64,000 bases of DNA from Ascaphus truei (lineage: Eukaryota > Chordata > Amphibia > Anura > Ascaphidae), in contig WSYH01001194.1 in the NCBI GenBank assembly GCA_036426205.1, forward strand, positions 5,444 to 69,443, in the 5' to 3' direction. Both the position numbers and the translations under genes were made by a program. Positions 31,019 to 42,057 of the stretch are shown piece after piece. Numbering within the stretch: the stretch's first letter is position 1; each line of letters begins with the position of its first letter. The notes below the pieces were generated by a model that was not told where the DNA came from, ran no database searches, and saw nothing but the letters and a program-made list of their open reading frames with translations.

Positions 31019-32884
31019 CTATCTGGTTGATCCGACTAGATGCCCCATTGAATTTGGTAATGATTTACCATTTGGTTCTTTCTTTTTATCTTTATTAACC
31101 CTTGTACTATCATTCTGTTTTTTATCAATTAATGTTTGAGACCTCTCTTGTTCTAAGGCCCTCTTAAATGCCTTATCTATAATCAACTCTTGGTGTCCTT
31201 TTTGTAAGAGTTTATTCTTTAAAGAGGATGCTTGACTTTCAAAATCTTTTGTTCTTGAACAGTTTCTCCTAAGTCGTTGAAACTGTCCAAACGGTACTGT
31301 ATATTCTTTATCCATTGTTGATGATGATTACTAGTAGCTTCTAGGTAATTATTGCAGTCAACCTCTTTATAGAATGTCCTTGTTTCAATATCAATATTTT
31401 CAGTGATAAAAAGAATCAAGTCTAAAAACGAGATGGTGGTAGCATCAGAATTATATGTAAATTTCAAATTAAAAGTGTTCTTGTTAATATATCCCATAAA
31501 ACATATTAAATCTTCTATGTTCCCCTGCCAAATCATTAAAATATCATCTATGAAGCGATAGAAGAAAATTATGTTTAAAAAAGGGATTATTGGCCCAAAT
31601 GAACAGATGTTCCCAATAGCCCATCATAATGTTTGCAAAGCTAGGGGCAAAGGTCGTGCCCATGGCCGTTCCTGTTTTTTGCAAGTAAAAATTCCCTTGA
31701 AATTGAAAATAATTGTGACTTAAAATAAATTCTACACAAATTAATAAAAAATCCCTCTGTATGTCTGAGATAGTGTTATCTTGCTTCAAATAGAATTCAA
31801 CGGCTTCAATCCCCTGCTGGTGTCCTATACTCATATAAAGCGATTCAACATCGCAGGACACCCACAGGTAATCCTTCCGCCACACCACTTCCTTGATCAA
31901 ATTCAACACATGGGTTGTGTCCTTAATATGTGAAGGTAAACCCACTACATACTTCTGTAAGAAACTATCAATATATTTGGACAAATTGGCTGTAAGGGAA
32001 CCAATCCCTGATACTATTGGCCTACCAGGGGGATCTATATTGTTCTTGTGGATTTTAGGAATATGATAAAAATGGGGAATACGAGGGTAATTACGTGTTA
32101 AAAACCGATGTTCTTTAATGGTTAAAATACCTAAACTAGTTGCTTCTATTAAAATTATATCCAAATCAGTTTTAAAATCCATTGTAGGATCCCTACGTAA
32201 AATCTGATAAGAAGTTGTAACAGACAATAACCTTAATGCCTCTCGAATATAGTCTGATCTGTTCTGTACTATGATTCCTCCTCCCTTGTCCGCCTGTCTT
32301 ATGAGAATTTCTGTATTCCTTTTTAGATCTTTCAGAGCTTCTTTCTCATATTGTTTCAAATTAGTTCTCTTTCCTAACAGGCCTTCAGTTTCACACATCA
32401 ATTTAAAGTCCCTGTAGACTAGCTCGTAAAAAGTATCTATAAACTTGCCCTTAGATTGGATAGGGTAGAAAACGGATTTGGGTTTGAAATTACTGTGTAC
32501 AAATTGGGGTTCAGAACCAAATGTAATATCCTGACTGATCACGTTAGATGAATTTAGTTCTACATCTGTATCTCCATATGGAAAATCTACTTTACTAACT
32601 CCCTCATTTTCTTCGAGGAGAGAAACCAAACAATCTATACCCCTTAAATCTTGCGTTGAAAGCTCAGCCATTGTTCCCTGTGTATAATACTTCTTCATTT
32701 CCTCCAGTTTGGAGAAGTGTCTTTTCAGGGTTAATTTCCTGATAAATTTATTCAAATTTATAAACAATTCAAATAATTCTGGTTCACTACTAGGGGCAAA
32801 AGAAAGTCCCTTACGAAGAATACTAGCATGTTGATTACTTAGTTGTTTCGCAGAGAGGTTATAAATACCCATCTCTTTCAACAT
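31019..32884 (-). pseudogene. PLE-2 reverse transcriptase ORF2
   Basis: Frame 31544-32884 starts MLKEMGIYNLS and encodes RT through VSCDVESLYMSIGHQQG (first catalytic Asp) and GTAMGTTFAPSFANIMMGYW. It then ends in a frameshift inside the next motif. In the adjoining frame the sequence RFIDDILMIWQGN supplies the catalytic (F)xDD box and thumb (31219-31536). A further shift leads into a Lys/Arg-rich linker (31019-31315) before the endonuclease. PLE hallmarks present are LIRQADKGGG and PPGRPIVSGIGS. About 600 residues precede the nuclease, normal for the class. The two shifts inactivate the copy, but divergence is low enough that most motifs survive. Confidence 0.88.
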
Positions 32885-34071
32885 TATCTGTGAAGGGTAC
32901 CAAATCTTTCCTTCCCCCTTCTTTCCTCCCTTCTTTCCTTCTCTCTTACCCCTTCAAGTGTTCCTTTGTGTTCTTTCCTTTTCTGGGGTTTGAATAAATC
33001 TTTCCTCATTTTCTCCCTTAGTTCCATCTCCATCTCCTTCGAACTGTACGTGTCTTTTGTTTTTGACCTTGTTGTTCTTCCTAAAAAAGACTCCTGAGGG
33101 GTAGAGATAACTGGTAAATTAATTTCTGCATGTGTAACAATGCAACCATTAGTTTTTGGCCTTGCTCCTTGTCTACTATTCTCAATATTTCTACTGTCTT
33201 GGTCTCTAATAGGAGACCCAAGACTTCTCAGTGGTGAGAATCTTGAACTTAAATGAGTCCTACTTCCCTCTATCGTTAAGTCTCTCTCATTCATTACACT
33301 TGTGTGGGTTCTTCCACCCCCGCTTCTTGCAATTTTTGATGTCCTTCTTTCTTTCGCCCCTGCATTACTTTCATTACGAGTTTTATCATTAATTGTCTGA
33401 TGCAGGTTACTATTACCTCTATTGCTATTTTTAGGTGTCTGTGTTTTCACAAATTCTCTATCAGGGATTCTAGGGGGAACCGTATCCATCACTTTCTGAT
33501 GGGGTCTCTTTGTCACCCAATCACGTTGTTTGCCATTTAAATAATCCTCTTTGTCCCTCAGGAATTTAATTTTCTTATTATTAATTAGATTGTCTTCAAA
33601 CATATCAATTCTACCATTTAGAATCTTTCCAAAGTTACAAAAATTGTCATCTGATTCAAAATTGATTAAATTAGCATAATGTCCATCAATCTCAATTTGT
33701 AACTTGTCCAATTCTTTCCCCCTATAACCATTAAGTAGTTTCATTAGGGCAATAGAACATCTATCTAAGATAGCATTCCAAGTATCACTAAATGCTTTAT
33801 CACTAAAAGTAGGTGTTTTTGACAATCTGAGTCCCCTCGGTATACGATTAACCGCAATATATTGTTCTAGACTAGTCATATCCCAAAAGTTAAAGGTTTC
33901 ACTTTTGAGAGCTTTCTCCAAAGCACGAAATTCAGCCTTAATATCCAACCCTACTGGTTGTTCTTGGTTGTTACTTATACCATCACAAAAAATATCTTTA
34001 ATATTTCCCCGTCGTTTAGATCTTGGATCTATAAGAAAATTCTGGACTGATTTACTGTTGGGTGCACTCAT
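32884..34071 (-). CDS. PLE-2 ORF1 protein, intact frame of 395 residues
   Basis: Opens with MSAPNSKSVQNF at 34071 and ends with a stop that overlaps the ATG of ORF2 at 32884, so the two genes are translationally adjacent. The N-terminal 170 residues look helical and include SLEQYIAVNRIPRGLRL, shared with the broken ORF1 of PLE-1. The remainder is strongly basic and polar (KRPHQK, RRTSKIARSGGGR, RKEHKGTLEGVREKER), as expected for a nucleic-acid binding tail. No named domain is visible to me. Because two PLE families in this window share the IPRGLR block, ORF1 is a genuine component. Its function in retrotransposition is inferred, not known. Confidence 0.75.
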   Translation of the reverse strand: MSAPNSKSVQNFLIDPRSKRRGNIKDIFCDGISNNQEQPVGLDIKAEFRALEKALKSETFNFWDMTSLEQYIAVNRIPRGLRLSKTPTFSDKAFSDTWNAILDRCSIALMKLLNGYRGKELDKLQIEIDGHYANLINFESDDNFCNFGKILNGRIDMFEDNLINNKKIKFLRDKEDYLNGKQRDWVTKRPHQKVMDTVPPRIPDREFVKTQTPKNSNRGNSNLHQTINDKTRNESNAGAKERRTSKIARSGGGRTHTSVMNERDLTIEGSRTHLSSRFSPLRSLGSPIRDQDSRNIENSRQGARPKTNGCIVTHAEINLPVISTPQESFLGRTTRSKTKDTYSSKEMEMELREKMRKDLFKPQKRKEHKGTLEGVREKERREERRGKERFGTLHR

Positions 34072-34374
34072 ATTGCCGAGCTGCCTGTCAAGGATTAAAT
34101 AACTGTAGGAAAGACTTGCTGATCAATTCCACAATCACAATTAGCAGTGCCTAAATACTATATAAGATTCAGCTACAGGCGCTCAATAACAAACAAAAAG
34201 AGTGTAAATATATCCCCTGATTGACCCCAAAGTAGTTCAAATACAACCTTAGAGTCCAATCATTTGAAATTTGAGTCCAAAAACAGTCCAGACTGCTGAA
34301 AAAATCGAGGAGGGTGCTGCTTTCTCAGATGGAAGTACTAACCCAGTACTTCAGTGATAACTGCAAAGGATGAG
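34072..34374 (-). other. PLE-2 5' UTR
   Basis: Lies between ORF1 and the upstream pseudo-LTR; repeated inverted at 29496-29745. No frame. Confidence 0.7.
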
Positions 34375-35197
34375 AAGAAAAGAAAGTGCACACTTCCTGG
34401 TGCAAATAAAGTTTTACTAGGTTAAAATTACAGAAAAAAATCAATCAACAATACACTCACAAACATCCGGTCAGTTTAGGCAGTATGTGGTAATCCACAG
34501 ATGCGTGCTGGAGTTGTGCAGGGTTGTCTTTGCGTGGGGATAATATGCCAGCTGCTACAGCACGTCCGCTGCCTGCTTCCGCCCCCCCAGGGGTTGGAGT
34601 GCCCTTCCGTGTCACGTGACGGCTTCAGACTGCGTCACCACGTGATCTCCTCAAGCTCCCCCTCCTCTGTAGGGCGTCGCAACAGCGCGGCACTTCAGGT
34701 ATGATCGTACCACAGACCGGTCTAACAAAGTCGGCCCGCTCCCTGTCTTCTCCCTCACGAAGTTCAGCACTGCAGTACTCTCACAGTCACGATCCTCCTT
34801 GCACCATACAAGTCACCCTACATGTTTTGAGGCGTGGCCTCTTCATCAGGGGTGTGGCTTGTTATGGTGACATGCTTCCTTATACTGTGTGTCTCTATGG
34901 TTCATTTTAAGGCTTGCTGCCTCCCCCTACTGGCGAAAGAATACTACAAAATGCTAGCTGGTACATAATTACATACAATCAATATACTGAGAACTAGAGA
35001 AAACCTCCATGTACAATAAATAAATAAATAAATAACATAGCCAATACCAAAACCTAAATAATAACATATCTCTATATCTATACGTATACTGGCGCAATAA
35101 ATTAGGGACATGCATATCCATATGTTCAAACTCCTAACTAGCATTGAGAACTATCAGTGTACTATACCTCACAGACAAAACTTATTAAACTGTAACA

Positions 35198-35200
<3 letters not shown>
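34375..35200 (-). repeat. PLE-2 pseudo-LTR plus 3' UTR of an upstream tandem unit
   Basis: 34375-35115 matches the pseudo-LTRs at 25412 and 28766. 35116-35200 matches the start of the 3' UTR at 30204 (CATATGTTCAAACTCC). So a truncated upstream unit is joined head-to-tail to the complete one, ending at a (TA)n tract. Confidence 0.8.
34808..34862 (-). ncRNA. hammerhead-like ribozyme, G12 lost
   Basis: Same two-helix stem I, CTGATGA core and stem II as 25846-25900, but the minus strand reads CCTCAAAAC where the intact copy has CCTCGAAAC. The change is a CpG to CpA, the pattern of methyl-C decay. Confidence 0.6.

Positions 35201-35251
<51 letters not shown>
35201..35251. repeat. (TA)n microsatellite
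   Basis: Fifty bases of TA at the end of the PLE-2 tail. Confidence 0.95.
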
Positions 35252-35254
<3 letters not shown>

Positions 35255-35257
35255 GCA

Positions 35258-35510
35258 CAATGGCTAATACTATACATGATACATAAAGCTTGGTCCCCTA
35301 CAGACGCACTTACCTGAATGCCCTTCTACTGTCTTTGTACGTTCTCCCCACCAATTAGATTGTGAGCTCTTCGGAGCAGGGAGTCCTCTTCTACAATGTT
35401 ACTTTTATGTCTGAAGCACATATTCCCATGATCTGTTATTTGTACTATTTGATATTTATATGATTGTCACGTGTATTACTGCTGTGAAGCGCTATGTACA
35501 TTAATGGCGC

Positions 35511-35512
<2 letters not shown>
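35258..35512 (+). mobile_element. L2/CR1-like LINE or SINE 3' tail
   Basis: Carries the widespread vertebrate tail with TTAGATTGTGAGCTCTTCGG, AGCAGGGAGTC and, at the end, GCGCTATGTACATTAATGGCGC followed by a short TA/TG array. No coding part remains. Confidence 0.65.
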
Positions 35513-35541
<29 letters not shown>

Positions 35542-36118
35542 ATATACGCAACAAACAAATAGTAGTGCTAGTAGTATATGTGTGTGAAAAGTGTTTAAGA
35601 AAATATTGTGGTAGATATTATATAAATAAATGTATGTGATAGGGTGTGCTGTTAAGATACTAATAATACTAATATTATATAAAATAATAAATATCAAACC
35701 AATCAACAATAATAATGATGAAAAGTCCAGTTCAGGAAGCAGACCTCATGGAGTAGGCAAAAGCTTCTTTGGTGATCTAGCCGGATCACAGAAATACCTA
35801 AAAGAAAAAAAAAGAAAAGAAGTCCCAGCTCCATAGCGTAATACTGTATAAAAGGTATTTATTTAAACTTAGAGTAGTCACAGGACTTGCACTCACATGG
35901 TAAGTAAAAACACATTCAATTGAGACAATCTGTACTGGACGCTAACTGCTGTAGGACGGATAGTGTGCTATTGCCACATATACAACAGAAACCATGTGAT
36001 GTAAGCTGTAAGGATACTCATCTATGGTGAGAGGGGCTCTTGGTAATCTCCAACTCCTCCGATATTTGGATTGCACTCAGCTGGGCTCAGCAGGGCTCAA
36101 TGCAACGGCGTTCCCACC
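35513..36118. other. AT-rich sequence, no gene
   Basis: A (TA)n(TG)n tract at 35512-35541 is followed by AT-rich DNA. The composition resembles the repeats at 37780 and 39510 (TAGTGCTAGTAG, AAAGTCCAGTTC) but no clear alignment could be made. Confidence 0.4.
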
Positions 36119-36119
36119 G

Positions 36120-36570
36120 CAAGACCACTGCAGGTTTTTTTTCAGTATAGTACCGCTCCAACCTGCGTCCAGACCTCTCCCATCTAAAACCTTTCTCATT
36201 CACTGCCCCACACCGCTGGAATGTCCTTCCTCTCAATATCAGACGTGCACGCTCTCTCCCCACCTTTAAGACCTTTCTTAAAACACATCTCTTTAATGAA
36301 GCATATGGGTAGCTCTGCTGGCGGATACTGTACATCTCATACTGTATGCACTGACCGTGGCCCCTTGCAGATGCAGTTACTAGATCACCCTCCTACTGTC
36401 TCTGTAAGTTCTCCATACTTACCACTAAGATTCTAAACTCTTTGGAACCCCCTTTCCATTGTTACTGTCATGTTTTAAACACTTATTTCCATTATGTGTT
36501 ATATTATAATGTCTCATGTATTAGTGCTATAAAGAGCTATGTACATAAATGGCGCTATAGAAATAAATAT
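36120..36570 (+). mobile_element. L2/CR1-like LINE 3' end with ORF2 C-terminus
   Basis: The plus strand encodes a decayed WN-x-LP...SFKTxLKTHLF signature of L2/CR1-type ORF2 C-termini (the bases around 36205-36300 give LSPHLKTFLKTHLFNEAYG). It is followed by a diverged CTAAGATTCTAAACTCTT tail and GCTATGTACATAAATGGCGC. It is more diverged than the copy at 35258, and a (TA)n array follows. Confidence 0.7.
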
Positions 36571-36574
36571 ATAT

Positions 36575-36577
<3 letters not shown>

Positions 36578-36632
<55 letters not shown>

Positions 36633-36645
36633 TACATATATATAT
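36578..36645. repeat. (TA)n / TACACA microsatellite
   Basis: Pure TA then CACACATACATATATA. Confidence 0.9.
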
Positions 36646-37765
36646 ACATAATTGTGTATTGTATACTAATAATTCCCAATTACTGGTTTTCATATTCTTT
36701 CTGGTTTCTCTATGAAAGGATAATTTAAGGAAGTTATGAGTTTGTAGTGCTATCTTTAAAATATGATCAAACCATGAATGCTGAGAGGAAGGTATTTAAA
36801 ATCATTATGGAAAGTAATAGAGAAATATCACCAAAAATCTGCAGTTTCCATAATACTCTCAAATGGTAAAAAACAAAATTGTGCTTTTGGATAGCAGCTC
36901 ACATACGAATGTGTGCCCAGATGTTTTACAGTTATTAAATCTAGTATGTTGCAGTCATTAGCACAGAGGGTAAGTGAGCAGAAAATGCCTTAGTCATTTT
37001 GTTTGGCATTAAACAGACTAAAATCACCATATAATTGAATGACTCCAATTAGATGCCTTTACTTAGAAAAATAATCATGTTTTCAGTAAACAAAAGTAAG
37101 TGATGCTTATCACACTGAAAGCAACATGAGACTCGAGTTAAGTGTTGTTTACTGTATTCCATCAATTGAGCCTAAGTGAAAACCTAATACTATATTCAGA
37201 GCACCATGCATATTTATTTTCCTTTGTCGCCAATGTGATATCTGAGGAGAGATGTTTATCAACGTTTCTCTCTTCTGAAAAATAATACTTAATTTTTACA
37301 CTGAATATACTATATAATATTATTTTTAATATATACAAAATGAATTATCATTTTTCAGAGCACTATGAATTGAAGTAATGGTCCATGTATAAACATGTTT
37401 GTAAACTGACAATATTGCAAAGCCATGAACAGTGAAGAATTGTGCTTTGAAATGGTACAAATATGAAATTTATTTAGGTTAATGCACCCAAAAATCATAT
37501 TAAATTGCCAGTCAGTAGTACATTACAGAGAACAATTCTCAAAGAATAATTTCCTAAATCTACAACTTTTCAATCGTACATTCATATATTAAACTTCTAA
37601 GGATATCACACATACATAATATTTTCTAAAGTATATTATAAAAGTATTTTAAAGTCTAATACTTGTATATTTTATTATTTTTACATAGCGCAAAATGAAA
37701 TGATATATCCATGAACACGTTAGTTGTCATTGAAGCTTACAAAATGACATTATACTGGAGGCCAA
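36646..37765. other. single-copy-looking AT-rich DNA, no gene
   Basis: No frame or repeat signature, except that 36651-36745 is repeated at 39361-39455. Confidence 0.6.
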
Positions 37766-37779
37766 GAAAAAATAAGAAA

Positions 37780-37849
37780 AAACTTTATTGAAACATAACC
37801 TAATTAAAAAGAGAAACCTCTAATGCGTTTCTCGCCAGGGGCGCTTTAT

Positions 37850-37896
<47 letters not shown>

Positions 37897-38650
37897 AAAC
37901 AGACAAAAAATAAAGTAGCGCCTCTAGATATATCCAATTAATTTAGTGAACCGGTCAAGCTAATCATGAAAGGGTACTTGGTGGGGTGGCTAATGGGAGA
38001 CTAATACACAAAGATAAAGACTAAAAAATATAGCAATAAAAACTAAATCACAGCTAATATTAGATATAAAAATCCTATTTATGGATAAAAAACATATAAA
38101 AAACTTTAATGCCACAAAATATAAAAAGTGAAAAAGTAAAAAATGAAAAATAAAAAATGGGTAAGGAAAAAACCTTTAAAGATAGAATAGTCCTGTTCCA
38201 ATGATAACTGCACCAGGTTCTTGTGGCCCGTTTCAAAGGGATCACCAGTCCCTAACCATATCTGAAAAAAAGGAAAAAGAAAAAACAGGCGCAAACCTAG
38301 TGCATTAACATAATAAAATTTGTATTTCAAGGAACATAAAATCTATCAAATGCCACTCACAAGGTTTAAAACAATAAATAGCAAGTATGAGATAGGCTCT
38401 CATGTGCCGTCAGCTCGATCCTCTCAATGTAGCTCCAGGTACTGGCGTCCTCACGTGACTAATTTGGGACCGCCATTTGCCCACGAGCACTGAAGCCAGC
38501 TGTCACCAGAGACTTTATCCTTTCTTTGTTTCACACGGCTCCAAAACACCTTAATCATAGAGGACCTGGAGGACCTTTGCGGTCTAGAGGGTCTCTTCCC
38601 TGCCGAACATTGAGTGCGAGTTTCCGCTTCCGGTTCACCGGTTCATCGGC
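37780..38650 (-). repeat. unclassified repeat with hammerhead-like motif
   Basis: Contains on the minus strand TTGATAA, an AGCGCC/GGCG hairpin and GAAACGC (37822-37852), a degenerate member of the hammerhead-like set, then a (TA)n tract at 37853-37892 and AAAGTAGCGCC, a phrase also found at 39510. The right end (38400-38640) is CpG-richer. No coding frame. Confidence 0.45.
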
Positions 38651-38654
38651 TACC

Positions 38655-38655
38655 G

Positions 38656-38693
<38 letters not shown>

Positions 38694-38779
38694 CCCTCCA
38701 GAACAACGGCACAGCAGAGACAGCACACAGTAGTCAATTATGAATATTATATATATATATATAATATATATATATATAG
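38655..38779. repeat. paired (TA)n arrays
   Basis: TA arrays at 38658-38690 and 38745-38779 separated by about 55 bp. Confidence 0.9.
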
Positions 38780-39115
38780 TAAACCCCATCCTCATTGCTT
38801 CTTTGCAGCCAGTTAACCAACCCCACACTGATGAGACCCATTAAGGTCGAAACGTCTGTCTGTGGGTGGGTTTTCTGGCTATGCATCTTAACCCTGGCTG
38901 TGTTCAAAGCTGTGACCATGCAGCAAGCTTAAGCCTATAGGGAACCATGTTAAAAATGGTTTTTGAAGCAAAAAGTGGCATTGTGTGCTCATTTGCTTGT
39001 CATTTACCAGTATCCCTTGCTGTAGTGGAAGTGCTGTGTGCTGGGTGATAATGGTGAAAAGCGGGGTTGCAGACTTGCCTAAGACATGCAAATGAGCATA
39101 CAGTTGTATTTCCAT
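38780..39115 (+). repeat. interspersed repeat carrying a hammerhead
   Basis: A roughly 330 bp unit between TA arrays without a frame. It holds the consensus hammerhead at 38822-38866 near its left end and an octamer-like ATGCAAAT near 39086. The type of element is not clear; a short non-autonomous retroelement is my guess. Confidence 0.5.
38822..38866 (+). ncRNA. type I hammerhead ribozyme, full consensus
   Basis: Stem I is CCCACA (38822-38827) with TGTGGG (38861-38866). The core CTGATGA is at 38828-38834. Stem II is GACC/GGTC (38835-38838, 38845-38848) with loop CATTAA. GAAA at 38849-38852 continues into a minimal stem III (A-C ... G-T) with cleavage triplet GTC at 38858-38860. Every invariant position of the known hammerhead consensus is met and no extra base separates core and stem II. 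The predicted cut is after 38860. The very short stem III is like that of retroelement hammerheads, which usually need dimers or helpers. Confidence 0.8.
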
Positions 39116-39204
39116 TTACTTTATAGAATGTTAATATATATAAGGATATGGTATAATTATATCTATTTAGATATATATATATATATATAGATAGTAAGAC
39201 ATGA

Positions 39205-39358
39205 CCGTGTTTCGACAAACCTATACATTTGCACGCCCCGGGCGAGTGGATTTAACATCGTGGCGAGCTCCTATTGGCCCAAGCAGCACACGTACTAGGT
39301 GGCGAGTAGATTTTTTTGTTTGGCGAGTAGATTTTTTGGTGATTTGTCGACCACTGTA
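39205..39358 (+). mobile_element. GTTCGACA-type MITE-like repeat, copy 4 (most complete)
   Basis: The left end reads GTGTTTCGACAAACC and the right end TTTGTCGACCACTG, roughly inverted. The inside has the blocks GCCCCGGGCGAGTGG, CCAAGCAGCACACG and a short GGCGAGTAGATTTTTT duplication. It lies immediately after a TA array. Confidence 0.6.
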
Positions 39359-39360
39359 CA

Positions 39361-39455
39361 TACATAATTGTGTATTGCTTACTAATAATTCCCCATTACT
39401 GGTTTTCATATTCTTTCTGGCTTCTCTATGAAAGGCTAATTTAAGGAAGTTATGA
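39361..39455 (+). repeat. 95 bp duplicate of 36651-36745
   Basis: ACATAATTGTGTATTG through AAGGAAGTTATGA is repeated with few changes 2.7 kb away, next to the same kind of TA array. Confidence 0.85.
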
Positions 39456-39457
39456 AG

Positions 39458-39459
<2 letters not shown>

Positions 39460-39500
<41 letters not shown>
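39460..39500. repeat. (TA)n microsatellite
   Basis: Forty bases of TA. Confidence 0.95.
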
Positions 39501-39504
<4 letters not shown>

Positions 39505-39505
<1 letters not shown>

Positions 39506-40220
39506 AAAAATAAGTAGCGCCACTAGTGAACTAGTGAATAATTTGTGATAAAATTATGTGCAATATGCAAATATGTGAAAAGTGATGATTCCAAAAATTA
39601 TGCTTAAATTCTGTACTGTATATAGGATAGTATAAATTATTTCTATTAGTATAATATAACAGTGTCAAACAAACTAAAAAATACACTCTAATTACATGAA
39701 AATAGAATGAATATGCATATATAAAAATAAATAAATCAATCAAGAATATATGTGCAAAAGTCCAAACACTAGAATAAGTCCTGATGGATAGATCAAAACA
39801 AATTGTACAAAGTCCAGGGGTCCACGGCTGCTCTCAGATGGAAGAACCAATTCCAATGAAGATTCTATAGGAACAAAGTTGATAAAGTTGTGGCGAAACG
39901 CGTCAGGGACGCAAATCACGGCATTACGTCATCACGCACATGCACGCTTTACGGCCGGAGCGTGCAGGGAGTTACACTGAGGCCTTACTCGTATGCTAGA
40001 CTGAAATCTGAGACGTGGAACACCTTCTGCGATATCCAATAGGATGAACTCTTTCTTGTGAATTGGCAGAGATTTCCTGTTGGACTGTCGACGTGATCCG
40101 GGACGGTGCTTGCCTCGTTGGTGGTGATATGATCACAAATTGTGTGTTTTAATACTAATTTTGTGAGTGTTTTTAATCCCTCTCCTTATCCCTATTTTTA
40201 TTAAATGTACAATTTTACGC
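39505..40220 (+). repeat. unclassified repeat with hammerhead-like motif
   Basis: Starts AATAAGTAGCGCCACTAG. Near the centre TTGATAA, hairpin AGTTGTGGC and GAAACGCGTC (39879-39906) form a degenerate hammerhead-like block, followed by a CpG-rich stretch with ATTACGTCATCACG. The order of motif then CpG/CRE-like segment is the same as at 27171-27400. Confidence 0.45.
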
Positions 40221-42055
40221 TATGGGGCGTGTACTCTCTGTTTTCTCTCTCTATCTCTCTCTTTCTCTATATATATACATATATATATATATTTCAATTA
40301 AAATAATTATGATCTTGTAAGCTTGAATGACAATTAACGTGTTTGCAGCTACAGATATTTCCTTATGTCAGTAACAATAACCCTTAAATTGTCCATAATA
40401 TCATTTTTTTATTAATTACAGCATGTATTTTATTTTATCACCAGTTGTACAGCATCACGTTACATAATAATAATACATTATTCTTATTGTTATTTTAAAA
40501 AATAATAATATTTATCCAAGTGTCCATCCCGACCCAATTACATAAAATAAAACATTACAAATGTCAATGTATTCTATTACATACAGTATGTACTGTATAA
40601 AGCACTAATAATAGAATACTATTGAGCTCTTTTTTTTTAAACTAAAAAGACATATTTTCTTATTGTAATTTTTTTTTTTGTGTTCTCCTCCCATGCGTTT
40701 CCTAGTGGCTGATGACAAAAGCCTTCAGGACAAAGTTTTCAATCTGGTTACCAGTCCTGTTCAGGTTGTCACTTCCTTGGACAGGAATTTATATAATCTC
40801 TACATATCACCATCAGGGTGCTTCGGGGGATGAAACACAGAATACATCGATACAGAGGTCTGTTTTCATCAAAAGAGATGAAAAAGGGTTAAAAATGCAC
40901 TCACAAAGATATGATTCCAGCCTTATTCCTTAAATTCTGTGAAACCTTGGATACATTCCTTTATCTCCACATGCCTCAAGTTACTCACCTGGGCAATACA
41001 TGTATAGTTTTCTTTTATACTTACAATTCCAGAGTGCTTCAATGGACAGGGTGACCAAATTAATTTCTATTACTACTTTACAGAGCTCTGGAAGGTATGT
41101 ATGTGCTAATAAGGCCTGAAAGAATATTAAATCAGTCGAGAAAAAACATTAATCAGAAATCCTTATTATCCCTGTTTGAGAAGATAATGAGACCCTAAAG
41201 GTAGTGTGGCATTTGAAAAAAGAGGAGGTACTGTAGAATAATTTGACAATTGACACAGAGAAGTTTTTTGGTATAGTAAAGGAATGATTACGTACTGTGA
41301 AATGGGAATGGCCTCAATTCATTGTCTATCATGGTTAATTGCGTACAAAGATTTGTTGAGGTTATGTCAAAATAACCTCTTCTGAAATGGTCATAGTACC
41401 CATGAATCATAATCGAAAATAACATTGTAATAACATAAAATGCTGACTTCTATAGCATGATTGTAATTTGAATGAGATATCATTACTAGCTGTCTTTAAT
41501 GACAACAAAAATATAAAAGATACTTTGGGCCTTATTTACTCAGTGCTGTTAAGAAGCAAAGCACTTTCCTGCCCATTAAAGTGAATGAGTGGTAAGATGT
41601 TTTATGGATTAGCAACACTAAGTAAACATGGTGCTTTATACAGGGCAGCGGATCCAAATACATCTCGGCACATTTCCTGTCTTCTCTTGAAATAGGTTGT
41701 TACAAATATACTTCTTTTATATGAAGAGATATATCTTATAAAATTACCCTTGTGTTCCTTATATGATGGTGAGACCCCACACAAACTTACTACACACATG
41801 AGCATCACTACTATTATATCAAAAGAGGTAAGGAATTATTAGCAAAGGACAAATAACTGCACAACATAAGTGAAATACTGAATTTGTTTTAATATAATAC
41901 CTCCAGTATCCATGTAATGGGAGTAGATCAGATTCCCATTAATGAGTGCTGGTGATTATTACCTTCAACAGAGAGAAGTAAAATGTATACAGACATTGGA
42001 AGTCCAAAGACCTTGAGGGAGCATTCCAAGATATTATTTATTTATTTTTACTGGG
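40221..42055. other. AT-rich DNA without a gene
   Basis: CT and TA runs at 40245-40292. A MITE-like phrase GGGCCTTATTTACTCAGTGC lies at 41527-41546. Nothing else recognised; possible intron or intergenic DNA. Confidence 0.6.
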
Positions 42056-42057
42056 TA

